From positions 62,001-126,000 of the forward strand of contig NZ_CP029064.1 in the NCBI RefSeq assembly GCF_003076275.1: DNA of 64,000 nt, written 5' to 3'. The notes under the pieces were generated by a model that was not told the DNA's origin, did not search any database, and was given only the letters and a program-made list of their open reading frames with translations. The position numbers and the translations under genes were made by a program. Of this stretch, positions 1 through 9,332 are shown piece after piece. Every line of letters starts with the position of its first letter. The first letter of the stretch is position 1. Origin of the DNA: Microbulbifer sp. A4B17. GTDB lineage: Bacteria > Pseudomonadota > Gammaproteobacteria > Pseudomonadales > Cellvibrionaceae.

Positions 1-1489
1 AACCGCGCTGGAACTGGTCGTCAGGGATATCGGAAGCCTTCTCCTCGCGATACTCCAAGCCGGCAGCCATGGCAACGGTGCCACTGGAAGTGTCAAATAA
101 ATCGCCATTGATTGAGAAGTCGTAGCTGGTCAGTTCAGACTTACCCTGGCGGACCAGGCTGGTGGTAATGGCATCGATCACGGAATCCGGATTTTGTACC
201 CCACCAAAGGGATTGTAATTACCGGCGTTAATCTGCTCTTGTAACAGGTCCGTGCGTACCCAACCCTGGGAGCGATCACCGGTTTGCTTGGATTCGCTGC
301 GGGAGCGCTGTACAGATGCCTCCCAATCCCAATCGGCGATAGAGCCGCGCAGGCCGAAGACGCCGCGCAGGTTATCGGTTTCTATATCCCACTGACGTGC
401 ACCGGCATCGACCGTGCGATAGCGGTAAATGTCTACATCTTCACCGAATGGGTTATTAGGGTGATCCGCCAGCACATAGAGGCCCGCGTCTCCATCAAGA
501 GGTGTGGGTGCACCTTGAGCTACTGAGGTATTGTGCTGAACAGCAATCTCGCTGAAGAATTCCACACTGTCCGACAACTGGGTATGGCCTAGCATCAATA
601 GGCCGGTACGCTCAGACTCCGGCGTGAGCAGAGTCCAGGGACCGTAATCATAGACACAGACTTCACCGGTATCGCGCTCTTCTGGACAGTTTGGATCGGG
701 AACAATGGTACCATTGACTCTAATAAAGCTTCCGGGGTAGCCTCGGGAGGAGCGGAAGTCCATGCCACCGCGGCCGGATTGATTGGCGGTATCCAAACCA
801 CTGCGTTCTGTACTGGATAGGCTGCTGTTCTTATGATGATCGAAGATAATGGTCAGGTTTGAGTCATCCCCATTGATACCCCAGACAGCAGACGTGGACT
901 GCTCGTCATAGCCATCAGCACCACCGTAATCTACGGATACTTCAGCGCCTTCAAAGTCCTTACGCAGTACCAGATTAACCACGCCGGCGACAGCGTCAGA
1001 ACCGTAAATCGCGGAAGCGCCGTCCTTCAAGACCTCCACCCGTTCAATCGCCGCCAAGGGCACGCTGTTGATGTCCACAAAGCTGGTGGTAATGCTCTCG
1101 GCAAATGCGCTGATTGCGACACGTCTGCCATTCACCAGTACTAAAGTGGCATCGGCGCCCATACCGCGCAGACTTACAGCGGCTGCCCCGTTAGCGGTAG
1201 AGTCCTGGTTGTTGCCGCGGGTTGAGAAAGTGCCGTTACCGGCGGCAGGGTTTTTCTCAAAAAGTTGTTGCAGGTTGGTGTAGCCGGATTTTTCGATGGC
1301 ATCACGATCCATCACCTGGATCGGTGTAGCCGTTTCAAATTCAGCGTTGCGACTAATGCGGGAGCCTACAACCGCAACTTCTTCTATTGCCTGTTCCTCG
1401 GCGGCAAAAAGTGTTTGCGGGCTGGTGGCTACGGTTGCAGCCAGTATGGCAGTAGTTAATGCCTTGCGACGGAGAGAGAATTTTTCCAT
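1..1489 (-). CDS. TonB-dependent outer membrane receptor, N-terminal part (runs off the left edge)
   Basis: Reading down from the ATG at 1489 gives an uninterrupted frame of about 496 codons to the window edge. It begins with a signal peptide (MEKFSLRRKALTTAILAA, cleavage probably after LFA). A plug domain follows, with typical landmarks: a TonB-box-like segment around VAVVGSRISR, then LVLVNGRRV, IERVEVLKDGASAIYGSDAV and GVVNLVLRKDF. The beta-barrel part is cut off, so the substrate cannot be read. An in-frame ATG at 1504 is an alternative start. The gene lies downstream of znuB on the same strand with a gap of about 210 bp, so a role in zinc uptake is possible but unproven; many such receptors take up iron chelates or glycans. 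Confidence 0.9.
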   Translation of the reverse strand, partial: MEKFSLRRKALTTAILAATVATSPQTLFAAEEQAIEEVAVVGSRISRNAEFETATPIQVMDRDAIEKSGYTNLQQLFEKNPAAGNGTFSTRGNNQDSTANGAAAVSLRGMGADATLVLVNGRRVAISAFAESITTSFVDINSVPLAAIERVEVLKDGASAIYGSDAVAGVVNLVLRKDFEGAEVSVDYGGADGYDEQSTSAVWGINGDDSNLTIIFDHHKNSSLSSTERSGLDTANQSGRGGMDFRSSRGYPGSFIRVNGTIVPDPNCPEERDTGEVCVYDYGPWTLLTPESERTGLLMLGHTQLSDSVEFFSEIAVQHNTSVAQGAPTPLDGDAGLYVLADHPNNPFGEDVDIYRYRTVDAGARQWDIETDNLRGVFGLRGSIADWDWEASVQRSRSESKQTGDRSQGWVRTDLLQEQINAGNYNPFGGVQNPDSVIDAITTSLVRQGKSELTSYDFSINGDLFDTSSGTVAMAAGLEYREEKASDIPDDQFQRG

Positions 1490-1716
1490 ATCGTGTGCGT
1501 CCATTTTATTGTCATTATCCGTGACTGGCCTAATGTGGCTGGTCGTCGGGCAACACTAGCAACGACGGAAAATTGACACAATTGGCTAACGGCTAAGCAT
1601 TAGCTTATTGCGATAAACGGTGACAAATCTCTCACAAACTGGTTGATTAATGCGACATATTGCGACAAATAGCATTATCAAATAAGAAATTAGGATGAGT
1701 TTATCTCATAGGAGTT

Positions 1717-2517
1717 TCAGCTGGTACGTACTTGTGAGGTGAGAAAGAACAGCGCTGCTGCCAGAACGATGGATGGTCCCGCCGGCGTATTCCACAAAAT
1801 AGAGGCGAGAAGGCCGAGCACTACCGCCAAGCATCCCAGCAGGGAGGCCAGTACAGCCATGCGCTCTGGTGTGCGGGACAGTTTTCGTGCGGTGGCTGCG
1901 GGGATAATCAACAGGGCGGTAATCAACAGAACCCCTACGACTTTCATTGCGATGGCGATCAGTATTGCCAGCATTAACATCAGTGCAATTCGCAACCGCT
2001 CTACAGGGATACCCTCCACTGAAGCTAATTCTTCGTGCAGGGTGAAAGCCAGTAACTGCTCCCACAGGAAGTAAAGCAGCGCGAGGATTGTGGCAGCAGC
2101 GATGGCCATCAATACCAGGTCCTGGCCACTGACGGCAAGCAGGTCCCCCAGCAACAGTGACAGGAGATCCACCTTAATCTTGAACAAGCTGACGGTGACA
2201 ATTCCAAGCGCTAACATCGAGTGAGACAATATCCCCAGCAAAGTATCCACGGCGAGTTTTTGCCGTTGCTGTAAATACATCAGCAGGAGTGCCAGCAAAC
2301 AACAGGTAATACCGACAGCCACCGTCGGCATAATTTGCAGTACAAAACCCAGGGTTACTCCGAGCAGGGCTGAGTGAGCCAGTGTATCGCCAAAATAGGC
2401 CATACGGCGCCACACAGCGAAGCACCCCAAAGGGCCACTGACGACGGCGACCGTAAGGCCGGCGGCGAGGGCGTACCAGAGAAATTGGCTGTGCAGTAAT
2501 TCGCCGAAATCGACCAC
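1717..2517 (-). CDS. znuB: Zinc ABC transporter permease ZnuB
   Basis: A 266-residue polytopic inner membrane protein of the ABC-3 metal permease family, with about eight hydrophobic segments. It would form the channel of the ZnuABC high-affinity zinc importer. The family-typical region FAVWRRMAYFGDTLAHSALLG sits near residues 32-52. Translation starts with GTG immediately after the znuC stop codon (zero-base gap), which implies coupled translation. The assignment to zinc rather than manganese rests on the His-rich tail of the neighbouring ATPase and the divergent solute-binding protein. Confidence 0.92.
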   Translation of the reverse strand: MVDFGELLHSQFLWYALAAGLTVAVVSGPLGCFAVWRRMAYFGDTLAHSALLGVTLGFVLQIMPTVAVGITCCLLALLLMYLQQRQKLAVDTLLGILSHSMLALGIVTVSLFKIKVDLLSLLLGDLLAVSGQDLVLMAIAAATILALLYFLWEQLLAFTLHEELASVEGIPVERLRIALMLMLAILIAIAMKVVGVLLITALLIIPAATARKLSRTPERMAVLASLLGCLAVVLGLLASILWNTPAGPSIVLAAALFFLTSQVRTS

Positions 2518-3309
2518 TTATTTTTGCTCTTTGTTTTTTGTATTTGAGAGAGAGGATTGATGATTACAGCTGTTCGGAGGTGCAATATCACCACTCAATT
2601 TATGTTGGTGGTTGTGTTGATGGGTATAGGGGGCAACCTTGTCGCCAAATAATTCCAGGTAGGCGGGGTGACGGCTCACTTGTTCAGGGTGTCCGTGACA
2701 GCAAATGTGTTGGTTCAGGCACAGGACCCGATCGGTGGCGGCCATTACCAAGTGAAGATCGTGTGAAACAAGCAACACGCCGCAGCCAAGTTCGTCGCGC
2801 AGAGTGGCTATCAACTGATACAACTCACTTTGACCTCCGATATCCACCCCTTGAGTTGGCTCGTCCAGGACCAGGAGCTTAGGTTTGCGCGATGCCGCAC
2901 GGGCGAGTAGTACCCGCTGCATCTCTCCCCCGGAGAGATTTGCCAGGGAGGCACCAATAAGTTGCTCTGCACCCACCCTCTCCAGCGCTGAACACGCTTG
3001 ATCTCGCTTCATAGTCGAGTGGCCGAGCTGCAAGAAACGCTCAACTGACATCGGCATTGAGCTGTCGATATGAAGTCGCTGGGGCATATAACCAATGCGC
3101 AAACCAGCCTGTCGCCACACATGGCCCTGGCTCGGTTGACTGAGTCCCAACAGAAGGCGAAGTAGGGTGGTTTTACCGGCCCCATTGGGGCCGATTAAGG
3201 TGACTATCTCCCCCTGGGACAATTCGACTGTAATATCTTTAAGTAACTGCCTGCCGCCCACCTGAAGGGCGATATTGTCAGCTGTAATAAGCGGCTGGGG
3301 TGGATTCAG
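2518..3309 (-). CDS. znuC: Zinc ABC transporter ATP-binding protein ZnuC, probable CTG start
   Basis: ABC ATPase that powers zinc import with ZnuB and ZnuA. Walker A (GPNGAGKTT), signature (LSGGEMQR), Walker B (LLVLDEPTQGVD) and the switch His (LLVSHD) are present. The C-terminus is His-rich (THQHNHQHK), as in many ZnuC proteins. The first GTG (3261) would remove the first beta-strand of the nucleotide-binding fold. The frame extends upstream to a TGA with no ATG, GTG or TTG, but a CTG at 3309 lies 7 nt after a GGAGA ribosome-binding site (3321-3317) and restores LITADNIALQV. I therefore place the start at CTG 3309 and treat this as inference. Confidence 0.88.
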   Translation of the reverse strand: MNPPQPLITADNIALQVGGRQLLKDITVELSQGEIVTLIGPNGAGKTTLLRLLLGLSQPSQGHVWRQAGLRIGYMPQRLHIDSSMPMSVERFLQLGHSTMKRDQACSALERVGAEQLIGASLANLSGGEMQRVLLARAASRKPKLLVLDEPTQGVDIGGQSELYQLIATLRDELGCGVLLVSHDLHLVMAATDRVLCLNQHICCHGHPEQVSRHPAYLELFGDKVAPYTHQHNHQHKLSGDIAPPNSCNHQSSLSNTKNKEQK

Positions 3310-3340
3310 AATTCAATCTCCGCAGGGAAGTCTTTAAAGT

Positions 3341-3416
3341 GTATGGTTTCATACGTTATGTGCCGGATATGGGCAGCCAGGCTGGCAGCTTGGCGCTGGT
3401 TGTGATTATATCGCAA
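3341..3416. promoter_or_regulatory. Divergent znuCB/znuA control region with two imperfect palindromes (candidate Zur sites)
   Basis: The roughly 120 bp between znuC and znuA hold two symmetric elements: GTATG-GTTT-CATAC at 3341-3354, and TTGTGAT-TAT-ATCGCAA (one mismatch) at 3400-3416, just upstream of znuA. Zinc importers of this arrangement are normally repressed by Zur from the shared intergenic region. Neither element is a close match to the enterobacterial Zur consensus, so binding is only a suggestion. Confidence 0.3.
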
Positions 3417-3430
3417 TTTTTCGCCGCCTA

Positions 3431-4318
3431 ATGTTTCCGATGTATCCCTTCAAACGTCTTTTTATAATCCCTGCCGTGCTTCTTTCCGGGCTCTGGCTCG
3501 CTGCGTGTAGCAAGCCGGAATCTGGCAGCGGGGGTGAGCTGGTGGTCAGCGTACGCCCATTGGCCCTGATCGCCCGAGAAATTACTAGTGAGGATATACC
3601 GGTACGTGTACTAATTGAGGGCGCCGATCCCCACCACTACGCCCCTACCGTTTCTGATCGAGCCGCACTTGAACGGTCCCTGCTGTTGGTGTGGCTGGGA
3701 CCACAAATGGAGGGTGTACTGGCAAAACAAGCGGCCCTGTTGCCCGCTGACCAGCAACTGCAGTTACTAGATATTGAAGCACTTGAATTTGAGGGGGCCA
3801 GTGTTACCGACCCCCATCTTTGGTTACGTCCCCGCAACGCGGCAATAGCGGCAGCTCAAATCGCAGAGCGCCTGGCGCGATTGCGGCCACAGCAGGCAGA
3901 GTTTTATAAGACTCGTGCCAGAGAGTTTTCCAGTTCAATGGCTAGCCTACAGAAAGTACTTGATCGGGCCTTATATGGATATCGTCAGGTCCCGATCGTT
4001 GTTACACACGATGCCTATGGCCACTTTTTCGGCTCGGCGGGGGTGAAGACCCATGCCCTGGGCGATGGTAGTGGCGGGGGCCATGGTGCCAAGGCGATGT
4101 TGGAGCTGTCAGGGATTGGGGATGGCTGTCTGTTTGGCGACATGCCGGCCAATGACCGCGACCAGCAATTGGCTGAGAATTTAGGGCTGCGCTACGCCGC
4201 ATTGGACCTGCTCGGTGATCAGCTTGGCGAAGATGCCAATTACAGGGACTTGATTGAATCCCTGTTAACCCAGGCCCGTACCTGTTTGAGCCAGGTGCCC
4301 GACCGCAATAAGGAATAA
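3431..4318 (+). CDS. znuA: Zinc ABC transporter substrate-binding protein ZnuA (lipoprotein)
   Basis: A 295-residue cluster A-1 metal-binding protein. The N-terminus is a lipoprotein signal (LLSGLWLAAC, lipobox Cys near residue 26), so it should be tethered to the periplasmic face of a membrane. Metal-site landmarks are present: the first His pair in EGADPHHYAPTVSD, the middle His in DPHLWLRP, the third in VTHDAYGHFF, and an acidic ligand region near LFGDM. The family's charged His-rich loop is essentially absent, with only a short GGGHGAK stretch. It is transcribed divergently from znuCB and would deliver zinc to that permease. A second in-frame ATG lies three codons downstream of the chosen start. 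Confidence 0.88.
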   Translation: MFPMYPFKRLFIIPAVLLSGLWLAACSKPESGSGGELVVSVRPLALIAREITSEDIPVRVLIEGADPHHYAPTVSDRAALERSLLLVWLGPQMEGVLAKQAALLPADQQLQLLDIEALEFEGASVTDPHLWLRPRNAAIAAAQIAERLARLRPQQAEFYKTRAREFSSSMASLQKVLDRALYGYRQVPIVVTHDAYGHFFGSAGVKTHALGDGSGGGHGAKAMLELSGIGDGCLFGDMPANDRDQQLAENLGLRYAALDLLGDQLGEDANYRDLIESLLTQARTCLSQVPDRNKE

Positions 4319-4367
4319 TAGGAAGTGATCCCGCCAACCTGAACAGGGGGCGGGATCTGGTAGGGGG

Positions 4368-4661
4368 TTAAGACCGATTAGTTATCTGCTGCAGTTTCTC
4401 TACCAGTGCAGCATCTCTCTCCGCCTGTTGTTGCAGTTTTTCCAGCTGCTGTCTCTGTCTCTCCAGCAAGTCGTTTTCTCTTTCACGTATCGCTTGCCTG
4501 AGTATCAGTTCGCGGTCCTCTACCTCTGCCTGCTGTGATTGCCTTTTCTCAGCAGTATTGGCTTCAACCGTGTGCTCTGCACTGCAATCCGAGCCGGCAC
4601 TTGCTGAGATAGTAAATAAACTTGCGGCAAACAACAGGGTGGCACGCATCACTCCTCTCAT
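4368..4661 (-). CDS. Small secreted coiled-coil protein of unknown function
   Basis: 97 residues. A signal peptide (MRGVMRATLLFAASLFTISASA) is followed by a mature part made almost entirely of a Gln/Glu/Arg-rich helix (ERENDLLERQRQQLEKLQQQ). This predicts a coiled coil, probably periplasmic. I do not recognise a named family. It is convergent with znuA, with a 49-bp gap, and has no obvious operon partner. The coding assignment rests on the clean signal peptide and the absence of a better frame. Confidence 0.6.
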   Translation of the reverse strand: MRGVMRATLLFAASLFTISASAGSDCSAEHTVEANTAEKRQSQQAEVEDRELILRQAIRERENDLLERQRQQLEKLQQQAERDAALVEKLQQITNRS

Positions 4662-4995
4662 CTTTAGAATCCTTCCTTCAACATCGGGTGGTACAGTTTT
4701 GCGGAAATAAAAGACCCCTAACTGCCGATGGGCAGCCTATGGTGATTTGATTTCCGGGGAATAGCGAACGCATAAGGTCGCTACCGGCAAGACTAGACAA
4801 GTCTGGGGATTTGGTGAGATCGATGCGCCGATAGTTTTTGTTAGAGGGGTAAGCGGAGTGGGCTTTTGTGCAGAGGTTGCTTAGGCTGCCTCAAGGGAAA
4901 ATGTCTGTGAGCAGAAAAACAACGCGAAGGGCGTTATCCTATCGGCCTGCCGCGCGTCCCGAACGCCAAACCAAGCAAGCAAGAATTCATCATCT
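4662..4995. other. Intergenic stretch upstream of polA
   Basis: 334 bp without a convincing gene. It contains short hairpin-forming repeats (for example AGACT-AGACA-AGTCT near 4790-4806) but no T-run terminator and no transcript-like unit. It presumably carries the promoters of polA and of the divergent small secreted protein. No clear ribosome-binding site precedes the polA ATG. Confidence 0.5.
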
Positions 4996-7734
4996 ATGAG
5001 TAAACAAAACACCTCAGCCGTCCCTTTGATTTTGGTGGATGGTTCCTCCTATCTCTATCGCGCCTTTCACGCTCTGCCGCCATTGACCACCAGCCAGGGC
5101 AAGCCCACGGGCGCGGTGCGCGGAGTGATCAGTATGCTGCGCCGACACCTTAAGGAGCACCCGGGCAGCTCAGTAGTTGTTGTTTTTGATGCCAAAGGTA
5201 AGACTTTTCGCGATGAAATGTTTGCCGAGTACAAATCCCATCGCCCCCCTATGCCTGATGACCTGCGCGAGCAGATCCAGCCTATCCACGACATTATCGA
5301 TGCTATGGGATTGCCGCGTTTGGTGGTCGAGGGAGTTGAAGCTGATGATGTGATTGGCACACTGGCACTGGAAGCCCAAAGCCAGGGTCAGCAAGTCATT
5401 ATCTCTACTGGCGATAAGGATATGGCGCAGTTGGTGCGCCCCGGTATTAATTTGGTTAACACCATGTCCAATACCGAAATGGATAGCGAAGGAGTGGTTA
5501 AAAAGTTTGGTGTCGGCCCGGAGCTGATTATCGATTTTCTCGCCCTGATGGGCGATAAATCTGACAATATCCCTGGAGTTCCGGGGGTGGGCGAGAAAAC
5601 TGCGCTGGCATTACTGCAGAACCTGGGAGGACTGGAGACCATTTATGAGGATCTGGATGCTATTGCACCATTGGGATTCCGCGGCTCAAAAACCCTTGGT
5701 AAAAAAATGGCAGAGCACCGCGAGGCTGCAGAACTTTCCTATAAGCTCGCTACGATCAAAACCGATGTGGAGATGCCTTATCACCCGCAGGACCTGCACA
5801 ATTCAGAGCCCAATACCGAGGCCCTGATTGATCTGTTTACTCAGAATGAATTTCGCGGTTGGCTGGAAGAGTTGAGCAGCGAAGAGGCCGAAGAGGCTAT
5901 GTCGGAAGCCGTTGAGCGCGACTACGTCATAGTGAGGGAAATGGCAGAGTTCGATGCCTGGCTGGAGCAACTCAAAGGCGCAGATATTTTCGCTTTCGAC
6001 ACTGAGACCACCAGCCTCAACTACATGCAGGCAAAATTGGTGGGGGTGTCTTTCGCGGTGGAGCCCTATCGCGCTGCCTATATCCCTCTGGCCCATGACT
6101 ATATGGGAGCGCCTGAACAACTGCCTTTTGACGAAGTACTGGCCAAACTCAAGCCGCTGCTGGAAGACGCGCAGCAGAAGAAGGTCGGCCAGAACCTGAA
6201 GTACGACAGTCACATCCTCGCCAACTATGGTATTGAGTTGCGCGGTATTGCACGGGATACCATGCTGGAGTCCTATGTCCTGGACAGCACCGGCAGCCGC
6301 CACGATATGGACAGTCTCGCACTCAAGTACCTCGGGGAGCACACGGTTCACTTCGAGGATATCGCCGGTAAAGGCGCCAAGCAGCTGACTTTTAACCAGA
6401 TCGAATTGGATAAAGCGGGGCCCTATGCCGCTGAAGACGCAGATATCACCCTGCGCTTGCACAATGAGCTGAGCACGCGCTTGGAGCGAGAGCCGACATT
6501 GGTAAAGGTTCTCGATGAGATTGAGATGCCCCTGCTACCGGTGCTCGCACGTATGGAGCGCAATGGAGCCTATATTGACGCCAAGATGCTGGCAGAACAG
6601 AGTGCGGAACTTGAAAAGCGGATGCGAGAACTGGAGCAACAGGCTTATGAGGTTGCCGGTGAAGAGTTCAACCTGGGTTCTACTAAGCAGCTGGGAGCGA
6701 TTCTGTTTGAAAAGCTACAAATCCCGGTGATCAAGAAAACACCCAAGGGTGCCCCCTCCACAGCTGAAGCTGTGTTGCAGGAATTGGCCCACAACCACGA
6801 GCTGCCGGCGCTGATCATGCAGTATCGCGGACTTGCCAAGCTGAAAAATACCTATACCGATAAACTGCCAAAGATGATCGATCCGGGCAGTGGTCGTGTA
6901 CATACTTCCTATCACCAGGCAGTGGCGGCTACCGGGCGTCTGTCTTCCAGTGATCCTAACTTGCAGAATATTCCCATTCGTACCGAGGAGGGGCGCCGTA
7001 TTCGCCGGGCTTTCACTGTCGACCCCAGAATCAATGGTGGCAGTGAGATTATTGCTGCGGACTACTCGCAAATTGAGCTGCGAATTATGGCACACCTCTC
7101 TGGCGATAAAGGGCTGGTCAACGCTTTCGCCCAGGGTGCCGATATTCATCGGGCAACAGCGGCAGAAGTTTTTGAGGTAGCCCAAGACGAGGTGACTGAT
7201 GAACAGCGTCGACGGGCCAAGGCGATTAATTTTGGTCTGATTTACGGTATGTCGGCTTTTGGCCTGGCCAAGCAGTTGGATATTCCCCGCGCTGACGCTC
7301 AAACTTATATCGATCGTTACTTTGAGCGCTACCCGGGTGTGCTGCGCTACATGGAGGACACCCGCGCCCAGGCGGCGGAGAAAGGGTATGTGGAAACCCT
7401 GTTTGGGCGCCGTCTCTATCTACCGGAAATCAATTCGCGCAATGGTATGCAGCGTCAGGCAGCGGAGCGGACTGCAATTAACGCACCAATGCAGGGCACT
7501 GCTGCCGATATTATCAAGCGCGCCATGATCGCTGTGGATAACTGGCTCAGGGATAAGAATCTGGCTACCCGGATGATTATGCAGGTCCACGATGAATTGG
7601 TTCTGGAAGTGCCTAAAGATGAAGTCGAAACTGTGGCCAATGGGATTGTCGAGCTGATGCAGGGCGCGGCAGAACTGCATGTTCCCCTGATTGTGGATCT
7701 GGGCCAGGGCCGAGACTGGGATCAGGCACACTAA
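4996..7734 (+). CDS. polA: DNA polymerase I
   Basis: 912 residues, close to the usual length for gammaproteobacterial Pol I, with all three domains. The 5'-3' flap nuclease spans about residues 1-290 ([40 protein letters not shown]). The 3'-5' exonuclease begins near residue 330 and keeps the catalytic FDTET motif (Asp335, Glu337), so proofreading should be intact. In the polymerase domain, motif A DYSQIELR has Asp689 and motif C VHDEL has Asp866-Glu867. It acts in Okazaki fragment maturation and excision repair. It is monocistronic here and is followed by a small-RNA-like unit instead of another gene. Confidence 0.98.
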   Translation: MSKQNTSAVPLILVDGSSYLYRAFHALPPLTTSQGKPTGAVRGVISMLRRHLKEHPGSSVVVVFDAKGKTFRDEMFAEYKSHRPPMPDDLREQIQPIHDIIDAMGLPRLVVEGVEADDVIGTLALEAQSQGQQVIISTGDKDMAQLVRPGINLVNTMSNTEMDSEGVVKKFGVGPELIIDFLALMGDKSDNIPGVPGVGEKTALALLQNLGGLETIYEDLDAIAPLGFRGSKTLGKKMAEHREAAELSYKLATIKTDVEMPYHPQDLHNSEPNTEALIDLFTQNEFRGWLEELSSEEAEEAMSEAVERDYVIVREMAEFDAWLEQLKGADIFAFDTETTSLNYMQAKLVGVSFAVEPYRAAYIPLAHDYMGAPEQLPFDEVLAKLKPLLEDAQQKKVGQNLKYDSHILANYGIELRGIARDTMLESYVLDSTGSRHDMDSLALKYLGEHTVHFEDIAGKGAKQLTFNQIELDKAGPYAAEDADITLRLHNELSTRLEREPTLVKVLDEIEMPLLPVLARMERNGAYIDAKMLAEQSAELEKRMRELEQQAYEVAGEEFNLGSTKQLGAILFEKLQIPVIKKTPKGAPSTAEAVLQELAHNHELPALIMQYRGLAKLKNTYTDKLPKMIDPGSGRVHTSYHQAVAATGRLSSSDPNLQNIPIRTEEGRRIRRAFTVDPRINGGSEIIAADYSQIELRIMAHLSGDKGLVNAFAQGADIHRATAAEVFEVAQDEVTDEQRRRAKAINFGLIYGMSAFGLAKQLDIPRADAQTYIDRYFERYPGVLRYMEDTRAQAAEKGYVETLFGRRLYLPEINSRNGMQRQAAERTAINAPMQGTAADIIKRAMIAVDNWLRDKNLATRMIMQVHDELVLEVPKDEVETVANGIVELMQGAAELHVPLIVDLGQGRDWDQAH

Positions 7735-7873
7735 TTTGACGGAAAAATTCACCTTGGAGAATGGGCATGGTGCCTTCTATGGAATAAGTTGGCGCGCCCT
7801 TGCTGGTATTGATGAATAAAGTGCCAAACTTTGTGTTTTTTTAGGCGTTTTTACATTCTTTTTGAAAATCCGT

Positions 7874-7902
7874 GGAACTGTTCCGGCGACAGCCCCTCTA
7901 AA
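7874..7902 (+). promoter_or_regulatory. Sigma-E (AlgU/RpoE)-type promoter
   Basis: GGAACT (7874-7879), a 17-nt spacer and TCTAAA (7897-7902) match the extracytoplasmic-stress sigma factor pattern GAACTT-N16/17-TCTGA/TCTAA. It points towards the terminator at 7954-7988, with no coding frame of value in between. A start of transcription near 7909 is inferred. Confidence 0.6.
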
Positions 7903-7908
7903 AAGGCA

Positions 7909-7988
7909 AGATTGTTGGAATGCGTCATCATCCCCCAAGGAAGTCAGATGTTTGCCCCGGTACTCCCCCAAGTCCGGGGCATTTTTTT
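7909..7988 (+). ncRNA. Candidate small RNA downstream of polA (ErsA / Spot 42 locus), C-rich seed repeats
   Basis: A unit of about 80 nt between a sigma-E-like promoter and a strong intrinsic terminator. The terminator stem is GCCCCGG (7954-7960) with CCGGGGC (7974-7980), plus an inner ACT/AGT extension, followed by seven T (7982-7988). The 9-mer TCCCCCAAG occurs twice, once single-stranded (7931-7939) and once in the terminator loop (7964-7972). Such C-rich stretches can pair with G-rich ribosome-binding sites. In Enterobacteria Spot 42, and in Pseudomonas the AlgU-dependent ErsA, lie directly downstream of polA; homology here is inferred from position and promoter type only. Confidence 0.6.
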
Positions 7989-8157
7989 GCCCGTAGCTTT
8001 AGTTAGTTGCGGGCACTGAATACTCTTGTTTCTCCTCTATCGATAAATCACTGCCTCTGTGGTTTTCCAGTTCCCAATTTCCACCGTCCATACTTCTATT
8101 AAAACGTGCAAAGCCATTGAGCGAATGAGAATCGCCAAGCAGGGAGCGCTAACCCGA

Positions 8158-8265
8158 ATGGAAGTGACTCACACAATTAGTATCCAGCCGTCATCTCAGC
8201 TGCCGGAGGGTAAGCAACCGGCTGACTTTATTCAGATACTGTGGCGCGCTTATGGGCCGTATTAA
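8158..8265 (+). CDS. Possible 35-residue leader ORF overlapping the PRPP-synthetase-like gene
   Basis: ATG at 8158, preceded by AGGGAG at 8141-8146 (spacing 11). It encodes a short peptide beginning MEVTHTISIQPSS and ending at 8265, 14 nt past the ATG of the next gene. The overlap would allow translational coupling for a downstream gene that has no clear ribosome-binding site of its own. No family is recognised. It may instead be chance open frame in the leader. Confidence 0.25.
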   Translation: MEVTHTISIQPSSQLPEGKQPADFIQILWRAYGPY

Positions 8266-9220
8266 ATTATTCAGTCTTGATGTAGGTGCCGATTTCGCTG
8301 GGCGTGTCGCCGCAAGTCTCGGTGAACCGGTATCCCGCCACGAAGAGCGGCAATTTGATGACGGCGAGTGCAAAATCCGGCCATTGGACGATGTAGAGGG
8401 CGCGGATGTTTTTCTTGTTCAGTCCCTTTACACCGACGCCAGTAGCTGTGTTGACCAGAAGCTGATGCGGTGCCTGTTTTTTATTGGAGCGCTTCGCGAT
8501 GCCGGTGCCGCGAGAGTGACCGCGGTCATTCCCTATCTCTGTTACGCGCGAAAAGAGCGGCGCACTAGGCTGCGCGACCCCCTGCCGAGCCGCTACCTGG
8601 CCAGCTTCCTGGAAGTTGCCGGAGTTGATGTAGTGGTGACAATGGATGTCCACTCTCTCCCGGCCTTTGAGAATGCATTCCGCTGCCGCACTGTTCATCT
8701 GGTTTCCTACCCCCTGATGATCGAGGTGGCGCGAATGCGCCTGTCCGCGGACCCCGGCCCCCTGGTTGTTCTGTCTCCAGATGAGGGGGGCATCAAACGT
8801 GCGGAAAAATTTCGCTTGGCCCTCGGGGATCAGCTGGGTGTACCGGTGTCTAGTGCTTTTGTGGAGAAATATCGCAGCGGTGCCCTTTTGAGTGGGGGAA
8901 CCTTGATTGGGGAAGTTAAAGATGCCACGGTCATTATCGTCGATGACTTACTTGCTACTGGCAATACAGTTGCAAGGGCGGTGGAGGCGGTGACAAAAGG
9001 GGGAGCGCGACGGATTTTAGTGCTTTGTGCTCACGGGCAATTCAATCGCGATGCCCATACGACGATGGCGAGACTGCCGGTGGAATCTATCGTGGTGACG
9101 AATTCCCTGCCTCAGTCACAGCTGCAGGGGAATTGTGAATGGGTGGATTGTGCGCCGCTGATAGCCGAATGTATCCGCCGCCTGCACAGCAATGGCCCAG
9201 TGACAGAGTTAACAATTTGA
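8252..9220 (+). CDS. Ribose-phosphate pyrophosphokinase-like protein (PRPP synthetase family)
   Basis: 322 residues with the PRPP synthetase fold. It has a region like the catalytic flexible loop (YARKERRTRLRDP), TMDVHS where the family has TVDLHA, and the PRPP-binding loop VDDLLATGNT in place of the usual VDDMIDTGGT. The predicted reaction is ribose 5-phosphate plus ATP to PRPP plus AMP. It looks like a divergent accessory paralogue rather than the housekeeping prs, because several consensus motifs are altered. Accessory PRPP synthetases are often linked to nicotinamide phosphoribosyltransferase. One such gene exists in this window (53948-55360) but about 45 kb away, so a shared role is speculation. 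It is flanked on both sides by small-RNA-like units. Confidence 0.8.
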   Translation: MGRIKLFSLDVGADFAGRVAASLGEPVSRHEERQFDDGECKIRPLDDVEGADVFLVQSLYTDASSCVDQKLMRCLFFIGALRDAGAARVTAVIPYLCYARKERRTRLRDPLPSRYLASFLEVAGVDVVVTMDVHSLPAFENAFRCRTVHLVSYPLMIEVARMRLSADPGPLVVLSPDEGGIKRAEKFRLALGDQLGVPVSSAFVEKYRSGALLSGGTLIGEVKDATVIIVDDLLATGNTVARAVEAVTKGGARRILVLCAHGQFNRDAHTTMARLPVESIVVTNSLPQSQLQGNCEWVDCAPLIAECIRRLHSNGPVTELTI

Positions 9221-9332
9221 TAAAAACTAACCGCCTTTATTAATAAGAACGTATGAGGCGCCAAAACACGTATTTTGTTTACACTTATTTACTAAAGGCC
9301 TGGGAACCATCGGGGATAGGGATGTATCCAAG

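Noticed and set aside
5803-6462. A 219-codon frame antisense to polA
   Set aside because: polA is intact with all catalytic motifs over this stretch; the antisense product has no recognisable features. The same applies to 6715-7302.
7831-8019. 62-codon frame after polA
   Set aside because: It runs through the sigma-E-like promoter and the terminator hairpin and has no ribosome-binding site; the RNA interpretation is better supported.
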